Assembly: GCA_900754715.1 (NCBI GenBank)
Contig: CAAEDX010000060.1
Location: 1 to 13,248, forward strand
Source: Erysipelotrichaceae bacterium
GTDB lineage: Bacteria > Bacillota_I > Bacilli_A > Erysipelotrichales > Erysipelotrichaceae
Length of the DNA: 13,248 bases
Direction: 5' to 3'
In this document: positions 1 through 7,070 of the stretch, in pieces
Layout of the letters: each line of letters begins with the position of its first letter
Numbering within the stretch: the first letter of the stretch is position 1
Position numbers and translations under genes: made by a program
Notes under the pieces: model-generated
What the model saw: only the letters and a program-made list of their open reading frames with translations
What the model was told of the DNA's origin: nothing
The model's database searches: none

Positions 1-3
1 AAT

Positions 4-681
4 TCACTGATTTTCATATACGATATATCCTAGTCCTCGTCTTGTCTCGATAAAGTCGCTCAATCCGACATATTCCAGCTTTTTGCGCAGACGGTTGATG
101 TTCACGGTCAATGTGTTGTCATCGACGAAGGCGTCACAGTCCCACATGTGCTGCATGAGTTTTTCCCGTGAGACGATGCTGTTGCGGTTCTGGAACAGAC
201 AATGCATGATGCGCAGCTCATTTTTGGTGAGATCCACGCTTTTTCCGCGATAAGTGAGCGAGCTCTTGGAGATATCCATGGACACTTCGCCCAGACGCAT
301 CAGGCTGGAGTCGCTTGCTTCGTATACCCGGCGCAGCACCCGGGAGATGCGCGCCAGCAGGATCTGCAGGTTATACGGTTTGGTCACATAGTCATCTGCG
401 CCCAGGTTCATGCTCAGCAATTCGTCCATTTCTGAATTGCGGCTGGTGACGATGATGATGGGCACATTGCTGGTGCGCCGCAGCTCCTTGCAGATGAAAT
501 GGCCATCCACAAAAGGAAGTCCCAGATCAAGCAGGATCAAGTCCGGCTTCTTTTCCTGGATCTCTTCCAGGATATGCTCAAATCTGGTGCAGCTGTCGGC
601 CGCATAGCCGTTCTTGCTCAGAAAATCGCACAGTTCCAGGCGGATCTTGTCATTGTCTTCCACGACGAGCACACGATACAT
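4..681 (-). CDS. OmpR-family response regulator, BceR/VanR-like
   Basis: This is a two-component response regulator of 225 aa, full length for the family. The receiver domain (about residues 1-115) shows the acidic pocket E8-D9, the phospho-acceptor D52 in LLDLGLP, the T79/S80 switch residue and the conserved K101 in TKPY. The C-terminal winged helix (about 125-222) carries LTKNELRI, SREKLMQ and the recognition region DNTLTVNINRLRKKL, ending in RRGLGYIV. The overall pattern resembles BceR/GraR-type regulators of antibiotic and cell-wall stress transporters (family knowledge; the target is not visible here). The start at 681 is preferred over the in-frame ATG at 687, because the GAGGG Shine-Dalgarno motif abuts 687 with no spacing but lies 6 nt from 681. 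A partner histidine kinase would probably lie beyond base 1 on the same strand. The gene is transcribed away from the Clp-like gene. Confidence 0.9.
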   Translation of the reverse strand: MYRVLVVEDNDKIRLELCDFLSKNGYAADSCTRFEHILEEIQEKKPDLILLDLGLPFVDGHFICKELRRTSNVPIIIVTSRNSEMDELLSMNLGADDYVTKPYNLQILLARISRVLRRVYEASDSSLMRLGEVSMDISKSSLTYRGKSVDLTKNELRIMHCLFQNRNSIVSREKLMQHMWDCDAFVDDNTLTVNINRLRKKLEYVGLSDFIETRRGLGYIVYENQ

Positions 682-703
682 AATCATCCCTCATTTCGAC
701 TTC

Positions 704-732
704 ATTATAACGGAAATCGCAGGGGAGATAAA
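704..732 (-). promoter_or_regulatory. Candidate promoter of the response regulator
   Basis: On the minus strand a perfect -10 TATAAT (704-709) lies about 20 nt upstream of the regulator start. It has a weak -35-like TTTATC (727-732) at 17 bp spacing. A good -10 with a poor -35 would fit activated or self-regulated transcription, but that is inference. Confidence 0.55.
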
Positions 733-743
733 GTAACAGAAAC

Positions 744-779
744 GCAAGGTTCTGATGACTTGCTGCTTTATCATAGAAT
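744..779 (+). promoter_or_regulatory. Inverted repeat and weak promoter upstream of the Clp-like gene
   Basis: GCAAG (744-748) and CTTGC (759-763) form a short inverted repeat with a 10-nt centre. A weak promoter overlaps it: TTCTGA (750-755), an 18-bp spacer and TAGAAT (774-779, five of six consensus bases). The arrangement could be an operator between the two divergent genes. CtsR-type GGTCAAA repeats, which control many clpC genes, are not present. Confidence 0.3.
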
Positions 780-813
780 GAAACGGGCTGTCCATACTAT
801 CAGGTGAATCAGT

Positions 814-2562
814 GTGAAAGTCGAGGATGATAAGACCATGATCATGAATCTGAAGCAAAAGGCGATGATCGCCAGAGCCGGCAACGAGGCAAAGATGATG
901 GGCAATGATTACATCGGCAGCGAACATGTGCTGCTGGCATTGCTCAGGCAAGGGGAAGCAGAGCTCTCGCGGCGCCTGGCCCTGCAAGGCATTTATTACT
1001 TTCAAGTGCGTGAGGATGTCGCTATCCTCTTTGGGATGAAAGAACAGAAACAAGAAAGCCAGGAAGTGACACAAGTCGTAGATGAGCTGATGCGAGAAGC
1101 GCAAGATCTGCATGAATCCAGCCAGGGCAAGCTCAGCTTTGAAGACTGCGTGGGCACGGTGCTTCCCAGACATCCTGCGTCAGTGGCCATGGAATTGCTC
1201 AGACGCTATCATGTGGACCTGGATGAACCACAAGAGGACAGAGGCATCCGCGTGCTGGATGAGCAGGAAGCGCTGCGCTGCCTCAACTTCAGCGAAGTTC
1301 CCCCATTGGTCTGCCGGGATCACGAGATGGAATTGCTCGTGGAGATCCTGCTGCGCAAGGAAAAGGCGAATCCGCTGCTGATCGGTGAACCTGGCGTCGG
1401 CAAGAGCGCGCTGGTCGAAGCGCTTGCCGTGCGCATCCAAAATGGTGATATCCCGCAGCTGGCAGGCCACTATATCTATGAGCTGGACCTGAATGCCCTG
1501 GTGGCAGGCACTCGTTACCGCGGCGATTTCGAGGAAAAGGTGAAGAATCTGCTTGCCTTGTTTCGAGCGCATCCCGACGCTATCTTGTTCATCGATGAGA
1601 TCCATCAGATGATCGGTGCCGGTCGTTCTGAGGGCAGCATCGATGTGGCCAGCGTGATCAAACCTTGTCTGGCCCGGCGCGCCTTGCGCTGCATCGGCGC
1701 CACTACCCTGGATGAATATGAGCGCCATATGAAGAGCGACCGCGCCCTGCAGCGGCGCTTTCAGTGCGTCCTTTTGCGTGAGCCGGATACAGCGGACACC
1801 GTAGCGATCCTCAAAGAACGCTGCGCGGAATACGGCCGCTATCACGATGTGGAGATGAGCGCCGAGCTGATCCCCGCCCTTGTCGAACTGAGCGACTATT
1901 ATCTGCCCCGCGGTCATTTCCCTGACAAAGCGATGGATGTGATGGATCTTTGCTGCGTGCGCGCCAGCCGCAGCAAAGAACGGAAAGTGAGCGCCGAGCG
2001 CGTGCGGGAAGTGGTGCGGGAAATGGCGGCCATCCCTCTTGCCCCAGATCAGCGGCTGACGCGCTGCATGCGTGACTTGCAGGAGTTCAGCGAACTGCCC
2101 GCCTGGAACGAACCGCTTTTTCAGGCACTCCGCCAGCTGTGCGAAGAGCGCTGCGGCCATGCGATGCTGCGCTGCTGGGCCCTGTGCGGCGATACGCGCG
2201 TCATCCGTGATATGCTTGGCATGATCAGCGAAGATTTCTTCTGCCAGTCGGATCTTATCAGCGTTGATGCCGGACTGCTGTTCTGGCAAAAAGAAGAAGT
2301 GCTGCGCCAGCTGGAACGCACCCCTTTTGCCGTCTTGTTCATCCATGGGCTATCTCGGCTCAGCGCGCGTGAGAAAGCCTTGCTGGCCGATGAGCTCAAT
2401 ACAGGCGTGCTGCGCTGGCATGAGCAAAAGGCCTTGCTGCGGCATGCCTTGGTCGTGCTTCACGATGAACAAGAGGACGTGCTGCGCAGTTTCTGTGCCA
2501 GCGTGCGGCCAGATCTGTATCTGCGTGCTGACAGCGGCTCTGGCAGCCATGCCCAGGCATGA
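814..2562 (+). CDS. ClpC/ClpA-like AAA+ ATPase with degenerate second ATPase domain
   Basis: This is a Hsp100-family unfoldase-like protein of 582 aa, shorter than typical ClpC (about 810 aa). Residues 12-140 look like a Clp N domain (GNDYIGSEHVLLALL). The first AAA+ domain (about 165-385) is complete: Walker A GEPGVGKS (191-198), pore-loop region GTRYRGDFEEK (232-242), Walker B ILFIDE (257-262), sensor IGATT (294-298) and arginine-finger region ALQRRFQ (311-317). The M-domain coiled coil of ClpC is absent: KVSAERVREVV follows the first small domain directly. Residues 425-570 align by eye with the second AAA+ domain, but Walker A is replaced by CGDTRVIRDML and Walker B by VLFIHGL. No ClpP-docking LGF/VGF loop is evident. 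The GTG start has AGGTGA 6 nt upstream; an ATG at 838 is the alternative. One functional ring plus a dead second ring suggests a ClpP-independent remodelling role, which is inference. No adaptor or ctsR/mcsAB genes lie nearby. Confidence 0.82.
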   Translation: MKVEDDKTMIMNLKQKAMIARAGNEAKMMGNDYIGSEHVLLALLRQGEAELSRRLALQGIYYFQVREDVAILFGMKEQKQESQEVTQVVDELMREAQDLHESSQGKLSFEDCVGTVLPRHPASVAMELLRRYHVDLDEPQEDRGIRVLDEQEALRCLNFSEVPPLVCRDHEMELLVEILLRKEKANPLLIGEPGVGKSALVEALAVRIQNGDIPQLAGHYIYELDLNALVAGTRYRGDFEEKVKNLLALFRAHPDAILFIDEIHQMIGAGRSEGSIDVASVIKPCLARRALRCIGATTLDEYERHMKSDRALQRRFQCVLLREPDTADTVAILKERCAEYGRYHDVEMSAELIPALVELSDYYLPRGHFPDKAMDVMDLCCVRASRSKERKVSAERVREVVREMAAIPLAPDQRLTRCMRDLQEFSELPAWNEPLFQALRQLCEERCGHAMLRCWALCGDTRVIRDMLGMISEDFFCQSDLISVDAGLLFWQKEEVLRQLERTPFAVLFIHGLSRLSAREKALLADELNTGVLRWHEQKALLRHALVVLHDEQEDVLRSFCASVRPDLYLRADSGSGSHAQA

Positions 2563-2571
2563 CATTTGCAT

Positions 2572-2599
2572 TTGTAAACAAAACAGATTGTGATACAAT
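2572..2599 (+). promoter_or_regulatory. Extended -10 promoter for rapZ-yvcK-whiA
   Basis: TTGTAA (2572-2577), a 16-bp spacer and TACAAT (2594-2599) preceded by TGA, giving an extended TGn -10. It lies in the 71-nt gap after the Clp-like gene, 34 nt before the rapZ start, so the conserved cluster has its own promoter. Confidence 0.6.
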
Positions 2600-2633
2600 A
2601 AAGCTGTCTGAAAATGAAAGCGGGGGAATCGCA

Positions 2634-3494
2634 ATGACACAAGAGAAGGAAAGAAATGTCGTGCTGATCACCGGCATGAGCGGAGCCGGAAAGACCAGCG
2701 CCATGAACATCCTGGAGGACATGGGCTATCACTGCATCGACAATTTTCCGGTGCAGCTGCTCTCCTCCCTGGGGAAGCTGATCCGCGGACAGGACGACAG
2801 CCGTTATGACAACATCGCGCTGGCGACCAATGCGGTCGATTATCCTCAGTTTCTCAATTATTTTGAAAACAGCAACATGACCGTGCGCGTGGTGTTCCTC
2901 GACGCCAGCAATGAGCAGCTGCTGCTGCGATATCGCTTTACCCGGCGTCATCACCCGATGCTGCTGTTCTCCAAGGCAAGCACGCTGGAGGATGCCATCG
3001 AGGTCGAGCGTGACATGTTCGAGCGGCTCAATGAGCGGCCTGTGCTGCACATCGATACGACCAAGCTGAGCATGCAGGAGCTGCGCAACATCTTGTTCGC
3101 CCGCCTTTCTTTCAAGGCCAAGACAGAATTTACGGTCAGCTTCATGTCATTCGGGTTCAAGCACGGTGTCCCAATCGACGCGGATATCATCATCGACGTC
3201 CGCTTTCTCCCTAATCCTTATTATGTGGATGAGCTGAAGAACAAGACAGGAGATGATCAGGAAGTGTATGATTATGTCATGAAGTTTGATGAAACAAAGG
3301 AATTCTGCCGCCGCCTGCACGATTATATCGATTTCGTGCTGAAAGAATATGCGAAACAAAAACGCAGCCATCTGACGATCGCGGTGGGCTGCACGGGCGG
3401 CCATCACCGCAGCGTGACCATCGCTAACTGGCTGTATGGATTATATAAGGACCGTTACCAGTGCTTCCTCTCGCACCGGGACAGCAAGGTGTAA
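2634..3494 (+). CDS. rapZ: RapZ/YvcJ-family nucleotide-binding regulatory protein
   Basis: This is a P-loop protein of 286 aa, normal for the RapZ (YvcJ) family. Walker A is GMSGAGKT at residues 14-21. Family motifs follow: DNFP (36-39), the RRHHP segment (104-108), FGFKHGVP (173-180), DVRFLPNPYY (188-197) and CTGGHHRS (253-260). In E. coli RapZ is an RNA-binding adaptor controlling glucosamine-6-phosphate synthase; in Bacillus YvcJ binds and hydrolyses nucleotides and affects competence, so the exact role here is open. The start at 2634 has GGGGG 7 nt upstream. An upstream in-frame ATG at 2559 overlaps the Clp stop codon, but it precedes the promoter and has no family homology, so it is rejected. 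yvcK begins 4 nt after the stop, which indicates co-transcription and probably coupled translation. Confidence 0.95.
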   Translation: MTQEKERNVVLITGMSGAGKTSAMNILEDMGYHCIDNFPVQLLSSLGKLIRGQDDSRYDNIALATNAVDYPQFLNYFENSNMTVRVVFLDASNEQLLLRYRFTRRHHPMLLFSKASTLEDAIEVERDMFERLNERPVLHIDTTKLSMQELRNILFARLSFKAKTEFTVSFMSFGFKHGVPIDADIIIDVRFLPNPYYVDELKNKTGDDQEVYDYVMKFDETKEFCRRLHDYIDFVLKEYAKQKRSHLTIAVGCTGGHHRSVTIANWLYGLYKDRYQCFLSHRDSKV

Positions 3495-3498
3495 GATC

Positions 3499-4437
3499 AT
3501 GAAGAACGTCGTGATCATCGGCGGAGGCACCGGGCTCTCCGTCATGCTGAGAGGCATGAAGACCATCCCAGGCGTGGAGCTGAGCGCCATCGTGACCGTG
3601 GCAGACGACGGCGGCAGCACCGGCCGGCTGCGAGACAGCTATCAGATCCCGGCCATGGGCGATATCCGCAATGTCATGTGCGCTATGGCCGAGGAAGAAA
3701 GCATCTTCACTGAATTGATGAATTACCGCTTCAAAGGGGTCGGCGACATCGGCGGCCATAACCTGGGCAATCTGCTTTTGCTGGCATTGTCCGAGACGAC
3801 CGGCAGCTTCATGGAGGCGATACGCACGTTCTCTCGGGTCCTCAAGGTCCGCGGCAAGATCCTGCCCTCCACCCTGGAGGTCGTGACATTGTATGCCGTG
3901 ATGGAAGATGGCACCATCGTGCGTGGAGAGAAGAACATTCCTAAGTTTCGCAATCACATCGATCGGGTGTTTTATCAGCGTCATATCCGGGCTACGGAAG
4001 AGGCGCTGCAGGCGATCCGCAGCGCAGATCTCATCATCTATGGCATCGGTTCGCTGTATACCAGCATCATGCCGAACCTGATCATCGATGAGATCCGCAA
4101 TGAGCTCATCGCTAATCCATGCCGCAAAGTCTATTTCTGCAACGCGATGAGCCAGCCGGGAGAGACCGATGGCTATTCGGTGGAAGACCATGTGACGGCC
4201 ATCTGCCACCACGCATTTGCGGATGCCGTGGATATCGTCGTCAAGCAGAACAATATATTTTCGCAGGAGACATTGGAACGCTACCGGGCAGAGGGCAGCG
4301 AACCGGTGGCGCTGAACGAAAGCCGGCACCGGTATATGGTGCTGGAACGGGATCTGATGCAGGAAGGCAGCCCGCTGATCCGTCATGATTCGCAGAAAGT
4401 GCGCGACGTGGTGGAAGAGATCCTGAACATGCAGTGA
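3499..4437 (+). CDS. yvcK: YvcK/CofD-like gluconeogenesis factor
   Basis: This protein of 312 aa belongs to the YvcK family (CofD-like fold). These proteins bind UDP-sugars and are needed for normal morphology and growth on gluconeogenic carbon sources in Bacillus. Visible motifs are GGGTGLS (8-14), ADDGGSTGRLR (35-45), GDIRN (54-58), GHNLGNL (86-92), the SLYTS loop (about 185-189) and the QPGETDGYS region (219-227). The usual GPGSLYTS reads GIGSLYTS here, one substitution at a normally conserved proline. The start at 3499 is set by AAGGTG at 3486-3491, 7 nt away and overlapping the end of rapZ. An in-frame ATG at 3436 would overlap rapZ by about 60 nt and extend the N terminus beyond the family start. 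The stop at 4435-4437 is embedded in the whiA ribosome-binding site. Confidence 0.95.
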   Translation: MKNVVIIGGGTGLSVMLRGMKTIPGVELSAIVTVADDGGSTGRLRDSYQIPAMGDIRNVMCAMAEEESIFTELMNYRFKGVGDIGGHNLGNLLLLALSETTGSFMEAIRTFSRVLKVRGKILPSTLEVVTLYAVMEDGTIVRGEKNIPKFRNHIDRVFYQRHIRATEEALQAIRSADLIIYGIGSLYTSIMPNLIIDEIRNELIANPCRKVYFCNAMSQPGETDGYSVEDHVTAICHHAFADAVDIVVKQNNIFSQETLERYRAEGSEPVALNESRHRYMVLERDLMQEGSPLIRHDSQKVRDVVEEILNMQ

Positions 4438-4449
4438 GGTGGGATCGAC

Positions 4450-5394
4450 ATGTCATTTACAGCGGAGGTCAAGACGCAGATCTGCGCGGCAGAATGGAAC
4501 GCGTGCTGCGCACGGGCACAGCTTTCCGCCGTGATGAAGATGTGCTCCACGATGAATTTCAGCGCGCAAGGCATCCATCTGCGCATACAGTGCGAACATG
4601 CCAATACGGCCAAACGCATATGGAAGCTGCTCAAGGAACACTATCAGGTCGAACCACAGCTTTCCGTCCTGCGTAAAGTACGCCTCAAGAAAAACAACAT
4701 CTATGTGATCCGGGTGCACGAACGAGCCATGGAGATCCTGAAGGATCTGGAGATCTGTACAGACAAAGGGCTGCAGACCCGTCCCAGCGCCAAGATGGTG
4801 CGCAAGGACTGCTGTGCCCAGGCCTATCTGGCCGGCGCTTTCCTGGCGGGCGGCAGCGTCAACGCGCCGACGACCTCGAACTATCATCTGGAGATCAGCA
4901 CCAGCGAACAGGAGCTCGCTGAGTTCCTGTGCCGGCTGATGAACCGTTTTTATCTGCCAGCCAAGATCATCCAGCGCCGTGCCCAGCATGTCGTTTATCT
5001 GAAAGCAAGCGACAAGATCGCCGATTTTCTGCGCATGTGCAAGGCTGATCAGGCCTTGCTGGAGTTTGAGGATACCCGCATCCAGCGCGATTTTTACAAT
5101 TCGCTCACACGGCTGGATAACTGTGAGCTGGCCAATGAGATGAAAAGCATCTCTGCGGCCCGCAAGCAGCTGGAAGACATCGCGTGGATCGAAAATTACC
5201 GTTCACTTGATACATTGCCAACACGGCTCCAGCACGTCATCGAGGTGCGCCGAGCCTATCCAGAGGCAAGCCTGAACGAGCTGTGTGAGCTGTGCGCAGA
5301 GCGCTTCGGTGAGAACATCTCCAAGTCCGGCATGAAGCACCGGCTGGCCAAGATCCGGGAGATCGCCTCGCAGTATCGCAGTGATCCTGAATAA
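4450..5394 (+). CDS. whiA: WhiA-family DNA-binding protein
   Basis: WhiA of 314 aa, standard length. The N-terminal part (1-85) begins MSFTAEVK and contains LSVLRKVRLKKNNIYVIRV, followed by a LAGLIDADG-like domain with CCAQAYLAGAFLAGGSV (about 117-133) and YHLEISTS. The C-terminal helix-turn-helix region (about 225-310) shows NCELANEMKSISAARKQLED, then LDTLP, PEASLNEL and SKSGMKHRL. In Streptomyces WhiA controls sporulation genes; in Bacillus it is linked to cell division and chromosome segregation. The endonuclease-like domain is not thought to cut DNA. The ATG at 4450 has GAGGTGG (4436-4442) 7 nt upstream, overlapping the yvcK stop, so translation is probably coupled. Confidence 0.95.
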   Translation: MSFTAEVKTQICAAEWNACCARAQLSAVMKMCSTMNFSAQGIHLRIQCEHANTAKRIWKLLKEHYQVEPQLSVLRKVRLKKNNIYVIRVHERAMEILKDLEICTDKGLQTRPSAKMVRKDCCAQAYLAGAFLAGGSVNAPTTSNYHLEISTSEQELAEFLCRLMNRFYLPAKIIQRRAQHVVYLKASDKIADFLRMCKADQALLEFEDTRIQRDFYNSLTRLDNCELANEMKSISAARKQLEDIAWIENYRSLDTLPTRLQHVIEVRRAYPEASLNELCELCAERFGENISKSGMKHRLAKIREIASQYRSDPE

Positions 5395-5433
5395 AGAACA
5401 AAAAGCAGTGAAGAATATAAACGGGTGATGAAG

Positions 5434-5949
5434 ATGAAACTGATCATGATCCTCGTGGCTTCACTGCTTCCTTTTTTGCACGAGACCCGCTATGAAGCCG
5501 AAGTGAAAGGCTGTGATGCGCAAGGCATCACGCTCAGTGCCGAAGGCGAGCTGTTCCATGCGGAGCTGTTCAATATGACATACACTCAGGAAGAGGGATG
5601 GCAAGACGTCTGCGCCATGCTGGAAGAGGCTGACGAAGTGAGCTTTGAAGTCGATCCAGAAGTGAGCCTGGAAGAGCCGCTTCCTGTTTATTTGTTCGCA
5701 GACGGAGAAATGATCCAGGAACGCCTGCTGCAGGAAGGCAAGGCCGTGCTGTCCATCCGCAATCCTAACTATCGCTATGAGCGCCAGCTGGAAGCAGCTG
5801 AACCGCCCCGGCAAGTGATGGCTGACGCAGAGGCATCCCGCGATGCGCGCACATTGCCCTGGCGTTCCTATCTTGTTTACGCTGCCGTGCTGGCGCTGTG
5901 GGGCGCGCTGTTCTGGCAGCTTGTGTGGAAGCACCGGTGCAAGCGCTGA
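5434..5949 (+). CDS. Membrane-anchored nuclease-fold protein lacking catalytic residues
   Basis: A protein of 171 aa with three parts. Residues 1-15 are a hydrophobic signal or anchor segment (MKLIMILVASLLPFL). Residues 20-125 align by eye with the staphylococcal nuclease (SNase/TNase) fold. LPVYLFADGEMIQERLL (83-99), EGKAVL and NPNYRYERQLEAAE (110-123) match the nuclease segments around YADGKMVNEAL and the C-terminal helix. Residues 145-165 are a transmembrane helix followed by the basic tail KHRCKR. The nuclease catalytic positions are not kept: equivalents of D21, R35, D40, E43 and R87 appear to be Q30, A43, M48, T51 and P82. The domain is expected outside the membrane, perhaps as a binding module. 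The start at 5434 is preferred because GGGTG lies 6 nt upstream; GTG 5425 and ATG 5428 are weaker. It follows whiA by 39 nt with no terminator, so co-transcription is likely. The assignment rests on motif resemblance only. Confidence 0.6.
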   Translation: MKLIMILVASLLPFLHETRYEAEVKGCDAQGITLSAEGELFHAELFNMTYTQEEGWQDVCAMLEEADEVSFEVDPEVSLEEPLPVYLFADGEMIQERLLQEGKAVLSIRNPNYRYERQLEAAEPPRQVMADAEASRDARTLPWRSYLVYAAVLALWGALFWQLVWKHRCKR

Positions 5950-5968
5950 CACATCCGCCTTAAATGCG

Positions 5969-5997
5969 TTGCAGTTCATGCCCGTCAATGATATGAT
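5969..5997 (+). promoter_or_regulatory. Promoter of the thioredoxin reductase-like gene
   Basis: TTGCAG (5969-5974), a 17-bp spacer and TATGAT (5992-5997) preceded by TGA. It sits in the 94-nt gap after the nuclease-fold gene, with about 46 nt between the -10 and the trxB start. Confidence 0.6.
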
Positions 5998-6043
5998 AAG
6001 GTCAGAAATCAGATGGGAAACCATCACGGAGGTAACATTCAAA

Positions 6044-6970
6044 ATGAAACAATACGATGTGATCATTGTCGGAGCCGGCCCGGCCGGGATGAGCGCGGCA
6101 GTCTATGCGGCCAGAGCGGAGCTGAAGACGCTGATGCTGGACGCCAATGCGCCGGGAGGACAGATCCTCAATACCAATGAGGTCCAGAATTATATCGGCA
6201 TCGGCGCAGTGAGCGGGGCGGCGCTGGGCTATAGAATGTTTGAGCATACACAGCAGCTTCAGGTTCCTTTTGAACGAGCGGCGGTCGTCCGCATCGAACC
6301 AGGAGAACCGATGCACCGGGTATGGCTGAAAGATGCCGAAACGCCTTATCTGGCCAGGAGCATCATCCTCGCGGTAGGGACGACGCCCAAGGTATTGCAT
6401 GTGGAAAATGAAGAGAAATTTTACCGCAACGGCATCAGCTGGTGCGTGATCTGCGATGGCGCGCAATATGTGGGAAAAGATGTCGCGGTGATCGGCGGCG
6501 GCAACTCCGGCGTCAAGGAATCATTGTTCATGGCTAACATTGCGGCTTCGCTGACGATACTGACGAAATACGATCTGACTGCGGATGAAGCGGCCATCAG
6601 ACAGCTGAAGAAGAAGCCCAATGTCACCATCATGACTTATCAGGATATCCTGGGCTTTGTCGGTGAAGAAAAGCTCACCGGTGTGCGCAGTCTCGATGTC
6701 AAGAGCGGAAAAGAACAGATCATTCCCTGTGAAGGCGTATTTGAATACATCGGCCTCGATCCGCATACAGCTTTTCTGAAAGATCTGGGCATATTGGAGG
6801 AGCATGGCTACATCGTGGTCAATGCCAGCATGGAGACGGCCATCCCAGGCATCTATGGCGCCGGGGACTGCAATGTGAAAGATCTGCGTCAGGTGGTCAC
6901 GGCCTGCAGCGACGGTGCCATCGCCGCGCAGAACGCCGCCCATTACCTGCGCAAAAAAGGAGTGTCATGA
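6044..6970 (+). CDS. trxB: Thioredoxin reductase-like FAD disulfide reductase (AhpF-like cofactor site)
   Basis: A low-molecular-weight flavoprotein disulfide reductase of 308 aa, the usual TrxB length. It has the FAD dinucleotide fold GAGPAG (10-15), the redox-active pair C134-V-I-C137 followed by DGA, a second Rossmann motif GGGNSG (151-156) and the second FAD contact GAGDC (273-277). Classical TrxB uses NADPH to reduce thioredoxin and carries an HRR motif after the second fold. Here that place reads TKYDLTADE (174-182), resembling the corresponding EFAPELKAD part of AhpF, an NADH-using enzyme. The cofactor and partner are therefore uncertain: NADH or another donor is plausible. The AhpF N-terminal domain is absent. 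GGAGGT (6028-6033) lies 10 nt before the chosen ATG; the frame is open back to 5843, but that would overlap the previous gene. A terminator follows at once. No thioredoxin gene is nearby. Confidence 0.87.
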   Translation: MKQYDVIIVGAGPAGMSAAVYAARAELKTLMLDANAPGGQILNTNEVQNYIGIGAVSGAALGYRMFEHTQQLQVPFERAAVVRIEPGEPMHRVWLKDAETPYLARSIILAVGTTPKVLHVENEEKFYRNGISWCVICDGAQYVGKDVAVIGGGNSGVKESLFMANIAASLTILTKYDLTADEAAIRQLKKKPNVTIMTYQDILGFVGEEKLTGVRSLDVKSGKEQIIPCEGVFEYIGLDPHTAFLKDLGILEEHGYIVVNASMETAIPGIYGAGDCNVKDLRQVVTACSDGAIAAQNAAHYLRKKGVS

Positions 6971-6997
6971 AAACGTCCGCAAGGGCGTTTTTTCTTT
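6971..6997 (+). terminator. Rho-independent terminator after trxB
   Basis: AACGTCC (6972-6978) pairs with GGGCGTT (6983-6989) around a GCAA loop, with one G-U pair, followed by a T-rich tail. It starts directly after the trxB stop codon. Confidence 0.85.
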
Positions 6998-7042
6998 GAC
7001 GCGAACAAGGGAACTATTATTGTTTTCAGGTTGCGGTATAAT
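6996..7042 (+). promoter_or_regulatory. Candidate promoter(s) of the A/T-rich island
   Basis: Two alternatives are visible. TTGACG (6996-7001) with TATTGT (7018-7023) at 16-bp spacing has a good -35 but overlaps the terminator tail. A perfect TATAAT (7037-7042) has no convincing -35. A GAGGAAAGGG ribosome-binding site follows at 7054-7063. Confidence 0.4.
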
Positions 7043-7070
7043 ATTTGTCAAATGAGGAAAGGGTCATATG

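Noticed and set aside
688..813. CtsR operator upstream of the Clp-like gene
   Set aside because: The GGTCAAA heptamer repeats were looked for and are absent.
1180..2346. A 388-codon open frame antisense to the Clp-like gene
   Set aside because: It mirrors a GC-rich coding frame, has no recognisable motif and no ribosome-binding site, while the plus-strand frame carries all AAA+ motifs.
3424..4386. A 320-codon open frame antisense to yvcK
   Set aside because: It is a shadow of the yvcK codon pattern, with a His- and Ala-rich translation and no family resemblance.
5843..6043. Upstream extension of the thioredoxin reductase frame
   Set aside because: It overlaps the previous gene, precedes the promoter at 5969-5997, and the family start with a good ribosome-binding site is at 6044.
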